Source of the DNA: Isoperla grammatica
Taxonomy: Eukaryota; Arthropoda; Insecta; Plecoptera; Perlodidae
Direction: 5' to 3'
Assembly (NCBI GenBank): GCA_945910005.1
Contig: OX246740.1
Span: 56,661,221 to 56,725,220 of the forward strand
Length of the DNA: 64,000 bases
Below, piece after piece: positions 59,596 to 64,000 of this stretch (the first letter of the stretch is position 1; every line of letters begins with the position of its first letter). A program made the position numbers and the translations under genes. The notes beneath the pieces were generated by a model. The model was not told the origin of the DNA. It worked only from the letters and a program-made list of their open reading frames with translations, and searched no databases.

Positions 59596-61433
59596 CAGGT
59601 GCGGATGGGCTAGGAATGCCGGGATGCGATCGCATCCCGGGCCCCTGGGCAAATCCGGGCCCTTTGGCAGTCCGGGCCCCCAGGCTGCAACCAGAAAGTT
59701 CCTATGATGTAAACACTTCTCTGTATATTGCTTAAAAAAAACCTTAACCCCACTCTATAAGTATTATTTTGATATTATAATTGAATTTATTGTAAATATT
59801 CAATGTAATTAACTGAATATAATGGAAATTATTTTGCTACTGGTAGGGTGGCCTCCGTTAATCGCGCCCTAAAATCGTATATAAGGCCATTAAATATAAT
59901 GCAACCCCAAAAGATTGTCACGCCTCCCATTCAACACTAGAACTCTGCCTTCAGATCCATTTATAATTGCATTCTACAGCTAAACCGTGCATCGTAGAGT
60001 GAAACGGGACTTATTTGGCATCACACAGACACTCTCACTAGACTCCCATACAACACTAGGTTGCTGCCTTGGGATCAATTTATAATTGCATTTTACAGCT
60101 AAACCGTGCATCGTAGAGCGAAACGGGGCTTATTCTGGCATCACACAGGCACCCTTACTAGACTCTTGTACAACACTAGTAGCTGCCTTGGGATCAATTT
60201 ATAATTGCATTTTACAGCTAAACCGCGCATCGTAGAGGGAAACGGGGCTTATTCTGGCATCACACAGGCACCCTCACTAGACTCCCATACAACATGAGTA
60301 GCCGCCTTGGGATCAATTTATAATTGCATTTTACAGCTTAACCGTGCATCGTAGAGGGAAACGGGACTTATTCTGGCATCACACAGGCACCCTCTCTAGA
60401 CTCCCATACAACACTAGTGGCTGCCTTGGGGTCAATTTATAATTGCATTTTACAGCTAAACCGTGCATCGTAGAGGGAAACGGGACTTATTCTGGCATCA
60501 CACAGGCACCCTCACTAGACTCCCATACAACACTAGTAGCTGCCTTGGGATCAATTTATAATTGCATTTTACAGCTAAACCGTGCATCGTAGAGGGAAAC
60601 GGGACTTATTCTGGCATCACACAGGCACCCTCACTAGACTCCCATACAACACTAGTAGCTTCCAATTGGGATCAATTTATAATTGCATTTTACAGCTAAA
60701 CCGTGCATCGTAGAGTGAAACGGGGCTTATTCTGGCATCACACGGGCACCCTCACTAGACTCCCATACAACACGAGTATCTACATTGGGATCAATTTAGA
60801 ATTGCATTTTACATCTAAACCGTGCATCGTAGAGGGAAACGGGGCTTATTCTGGCATCACACGGGCACCCTCACTAGACTCCCATACAACACGAGTAGCT
60901 GCCTTGGGATCAATTTAGAATTGCATTTTACATTTTACCGTGCATCGTAGGCAGCGGACTGGCTAGGGATGCCGGGATGTGATCTCATCCCGGGCCCCTG
61001 GGCAAATCCGGGTCCTTTGGTAGTCCGGGCCTCCGGGCTGCTACCAGAAAGTTCCTATGATGTAAATACTTCTCTCTATATTGCTAAAAAAAATCTTAAC
61101 CCCACTGTATAAGTATTGTTTTGAAATTATAATTGAATTCATTGTAATATTTATTGTAAATATTTATTGTAAAATATTGAACATAACGGAAATTATTTTG
61201 CTACTGGTAGGGTGGCCTCTGCTTATTGCGCCCTAAAATCGTATTTTATGCCATAAAATTCAATGCAACCCCAAAAAGTTTTGTCGCCGACGGCGTAGTG
61301 TCCTCCGGCGGCTGGGGCCTTGCCCCAGACCCCAGCCGCGGCACGCCACCTCGTGCGGGCCCCCCCGAACTCCAGCATTCCGGGCCCCCCCGAACTCCAG
61401 CATTCCGGGCCTTTTTATCCCAGTCCGCCCCTG
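59596..61433. mobile_element. hAT-type non-autonomous element carrying a satellite
   Basis: The element is flanked by an exact 8 bp duplication, TCGTACTG (59588-59595 and 61434-61441). Its ends are imperfect inverted repeats: CAGGTGCGGATGGG at the left and, complemented at the right, CAGGGGCGGACTGGG. Inside, a ~300 bp left-end segment (about 59602-59905) occurs again at about 60956-61272. Between the two lies a 119 bp satellite. The right end holds GC-rich CCGGGCC hairpin-prone sequence and a short duplication (CGAACTCCAGCATTCCGGGC). No transposase frame is present. Confidence 0.85.
59917..60953. repeat. 119 bp satellite inside the hAT-type element
   Basis: About nine units of ~119 bp each contain GATCAATTTATAATTGCATT, TTACAGCTAAACCGTGCATC, GTAGAGGGAAACGGG and GGCATCACACAGGCACCCTC. 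The first and last units are the most diverged, as expected when an array grows from its middle by unequal exchange. The CCGTGCATCGTAG word recurs at intervals of about 118-120 bp from 59987 to 60950. Confidence 0.93.
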
Positions 61434-61689
61434 TCGTACTGAATGAGTTCGTTTCAGTTTTCACCAATGCAATGCATGAGGTTGGTAGTCCTACCACCCC
61501 CGTATCTACTTGCAAAGCTACCCCCTCGACAACCCGACATTGCATCCACTTCCACAATCAATTTGAATAACTTGTCCCGAACGATTGTGGCGCTATTCTT
61601 CGATGACGGAACGACGTAACAACACATGACAGGTGCGCGCGCAGCCTGGAATCTACGTGTCCAACCTACTACATAGACCTCATGGTGAC

Positions 61690-61805
61690 CCCAGATCCAT
61701 GTCTACTGCCCATATCACGCACGCTGGTTCAATGCAAAATGACAGATTGTTGGCGTTATTTGATACATTCGTGTATAGTAGAGTGCACAAGCCTAACTAG
61801 TCCGC
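61690..61805 (+). repeat. Dispersed repeat, copy 2 (pairs with 8600-8725)
   Basis: ACCCCAGATCCATGTCT, CACGCACGCTGGTT, ACAGATTG and GTAGAGTGCACAAGCCTAAC occur in the same order as at 8600-8725. Class unknown. Confidence 0.4.
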
Positions 61806-61924
61806 CCGCTGTGTTGTAGCCTAGGCCTAGGTTAACTACAGAAGTAGGCTCGACTATGTCTTCAAGATGGGACCTCTTATGTTGGGACAACTTAAACATA
61901 ATTAGAGTAATAGAGACATAGATC

Positions 61925-62075
61925 AACAAACACAGGCGTATTGGCCGTGGTCGATTAGACATTGATCGTTCCAGGTTCGATCCCGGTTTGAGCATCGAAA
62001 TCGTTTGGAGTATTTTCATAATTGATTACACATCACATCGTCTCGATTAGCATCGTTGCCACAACAACATCCGTG
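61925..62075 (+). mobile_element. tRNA-derived SINE, family A
   Basis: An A-box-like TGGCCGTGGTCGATTAGAC and a consensus B box GGTTCGATCCC (61974-61984) are followed by a short body and the tail CATCGTCTCGATTAGCATCG then TTGCCACAACAAC. The CTTCATCTTCATC block is missing, so this is a subfamily or an internally deleted copy. Confidence 0.6.
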
Positions 62076-62300
62076 GAGTTGTGGGGCCTCGGCTCTGTTT
62101 GGCCACCCCTGGTTCAGAGTCGAGTTGTCGTGACGTAGCTGATAAGGGGTTAAGGTGGTGAGGGAGGGAGGAGAGTGGGGGGAATGCAAGCGCTCTTGTA
62201 ACCTAAAGGGGAAGTTTCGTATGGTTCCACCACATCTCATTTTGTTTGTGGATAAAGTTTCATTTCTATATCAACAACCCCTCTCTACTTTATCCCGTTA

Positions 62301-62341
62301 GGGAGGGGGGGAGGGGGGGGGTAGGAGGGGGTAGGAGGGGG
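62301..62341 (+). repeat. G-rich tract with quadruplex potential
   Basis: Consecutive runs of 3 to 9 G separated by A or TA (GGGAGGGGGG, AGGGGGGGGG, TAGGAGGGGG twice) give at least four G runs within 41 bp, enough to form an intramolecular G-quadruplex. Function is not implied. Confidence 0.8.
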
Positions 62342-63688
62342 TTCACCGCAGCCTTCTCGTGTTCAGTGAGGTATTCATATTTAACGCAGCTTATCATTCC
62401 GCCCTGCTCAATCTCACACGTTTATTTTACTTAAGTAATAAGTTGTTGAATTTTGCCTTCAACTATTTTAATAATTTTGTGTTTAATGTGGAAGTATTTG
62501 TAGTAATTATTTGATAAGGTGCATGCATGTTGCTATCGTCTTCTTAACATTAAAACTTGTAAAGATATATTTTATAAATGTTTTTTAGTGGTTTCCACTC
62601 TTGGTAATTTTTGTTTTGTCCCATATTATTAGTTTCCATTAAATGAATAAAGGCTGAGGTTAAATAAAAAAATATATGAAAGGCTCACTTAAAATATGTT
62701 GATTTAATTATTTGATGATGTTTAAAAGACATACTCGAGAACTAGGTCATATGACGTCGGGATTAGAAAAGTGTAAGTCAGGCGTTTAGAGTATTGGTAT
62801 AGATAATCTTTACCACCTATGCCGAGTTCGACGCGTAACCCGCAAAGGAAAAGTTCCGCGTGCAATCACTATCAGTATCACAACCCATCCCTGTTGATAA
62901 GCGCATCCAATGCAACAAACATACAAGCTAACGTTTTTGTCACCCCCACCCTTAGAACCATTACCAATGAGGCCACTTTGTTGGATTAGATAGTAGTAAC
63001 GAACAAGCCTCGCCTCTGCCCTACTAAAGTTGACATGCGAATAATATTACAGCCTCAAGTTCTATTATTCTCTCGCATTCGTGAATCAATGTTCCTCCCC
63101 CGCCCCCACCCCTTCACCCCCTTCCTCAGACGTTTCCGCGCTCGAGCCCGCTCCACGGCCGCAGCCAACGTCGTCAGATTAGACTACATGGGAACAATGC
63201 TCAAGGAACTGAATTATAACGTTGTGTTACTGTTTGAGCAAAGTATTCAGCTGCTGTGACATGGTAGGTTAGTATAGCTTCGTTGCTTATCTACAACCAC
63301 CTCTCAACAGATGAAGTTCATGTTCAAATGTGTGGATACTCAGCGCGAAAACAACCGCGGAAATAATGTGGAATTTGATTTAGGATGTGAGAATATTACT
63401 TAATCTACATGAGAATGAAGGAGTTAAGTATGAAAACACTAAACAGATCGCTTGCGAAAAATTTAATAACAAACACAAAAAATGAAATCTTGAACAAAAT
63501 ATGGGCTGAAAATCGCCATGATACGTTACATCTTCATGGGTCTCGTCTTAAAGGAGATGGAAGGAAAAAATGTTGCATTTTTCTGTAGGGTTGATAGCTT
63601 ATAACTAAGAGATTGAGACATTCAGGGAGAGAATGAAGCAACTATTGTAATAGTTATGAGCATTTGTGTGATGGATCGCTCCGATTGA

Positions 63689-63765
63689 TGACGTCACAAG
63701 ACTGGGAGGACACAGCTTGAGAGTTATGACGTCACACGGCTAGTCTGTGATACGTGCTGACGTCA
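63689..63765. promoter_or_regulatory. Cluster of three perfect CRE palindromes
   Basis: TGACGTCA occurs at 63689-63696, 63727-63734 and 63758-63765, each extended by CA (TGACGTCACA). Three perfect 8 bp sites within 77 bp is far above chance. TGACGTCA is the CREB/ATF recognition element. No gene start is visible nearby in this window, so a target gene would lie beyond the right edge or at a distance. Confidence 0.55.
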
Positions 63766-64000
63766 CAGATGACAAGATCAGTAGCTCATTTACAGATATG
63801 ATTATATGTATGTTTTTGACACAACAGGTTTTTTCGAAAAGTAACCCATTTTGTGTATGCTAACATCTTTTGAATGTTAGTTCTTCTTTGATACAGTTTT
63901 AATATATTATGCGAGATGCGACCATAGCTACAAGCGAGAGCAATATACACAATGTTGACGAGTGTAAATTAAGGGGGATCTTGTTTTTTAACTGCGTGAA

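Larger units (their letters stand above)
61442..64000. other. Right-end spacer
   Basis: No exon was recognised. It contains the dispersed repeat, the SINE at 61925-62075, a G-rich tract (62301-62341), a tRNA-like word near 62822 (GAGTTCGACGCG) and the CRE cluster. The remainder is AT-rich. Confidence 0.45.

Overview
The window looks like nuclear DNA from an arthropod, most likely an insect with a large, repeat-rich genome. It is AT-rich, host exons are tiny and flanked by spliceosomal GT/AG sites, and introns and spacers are packed with transposon relics, tRNA-type SINEs, Helentron-type elements, hAT-type elements and simple repeats. Nothing points to a bacterium, an operon or CRISPR. Most open frames outside the features listed are chance frames or readings through repeats.

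Host gene. On the minus strand two exons fit together in phase. A signal-peptide exon (16532-16586) and the start of a DM13 domain (2877-3023) are separated by a 13.5 kb phase-1 intron. The encoded N-terminus resembles the Skeletor family of DM13/DOMON proteins. The rest of the gene lies to the left of base 1. Everything right of about 16.8 kb is upstream of it, and I could not assign another confident host gene there.

Mobile elements. The centrepiece is a complete, apparently intact Ty3/Gypsy-type LTR retrotransposon on the minus strand (47971-55045). It has two 370 bp LTRs that read as identical, a 4 bp AAAT target-site duplication, a primer-binding site matching the 3' end of tRNA-Pro, gag, and a long pol. 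A textbook -1 frameshift signal joins gag and pol: the heptamer A AAA AAC, a 6 nt spacer and a perfect 12 bp stem that begins at the gag stop codon. Pol carries seven 46-residue tandem repeats ahead of the protease. Other elements are: four ~1.45 kb Helentron/HINE-type units in a head-to-tail array (26755-32550); a 425 bp hAT-type MITE with 8 bp TSDs (22215-22639); a 1.84 kb hAT-type element with 8 bp TSDs that has filled with a 119 bp satellite (59596-61433); a 5'-truncated LINE (44938-45417); at least two tRNA-derived SINE families; a 5S-rRNA-like segment inside one SINE copy; and two smaller foldback elements.

Repeats and possible regulatory DNA. There are many short minisatellites, a dozen long C or G homopolymer tracts, a perfect 208 bp palindrome (100 bp arms, 35741-35948), a cluster of three perfect CRE palindromes at the right end (63689-63765), and a CRE followed by three evenly spaced CACGTG boxes (55568-55615).

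The strongest candidates for something undescribed are the retrotransposon's repeat-bearing pol N-terminus with its frameshift stem, the tandem Helentron array with an exon-like insert, the satellite-bearing hAT element and the perfect palindrome. Coordinates of diverged repeats are approximate. I counted by eye and ran no search.
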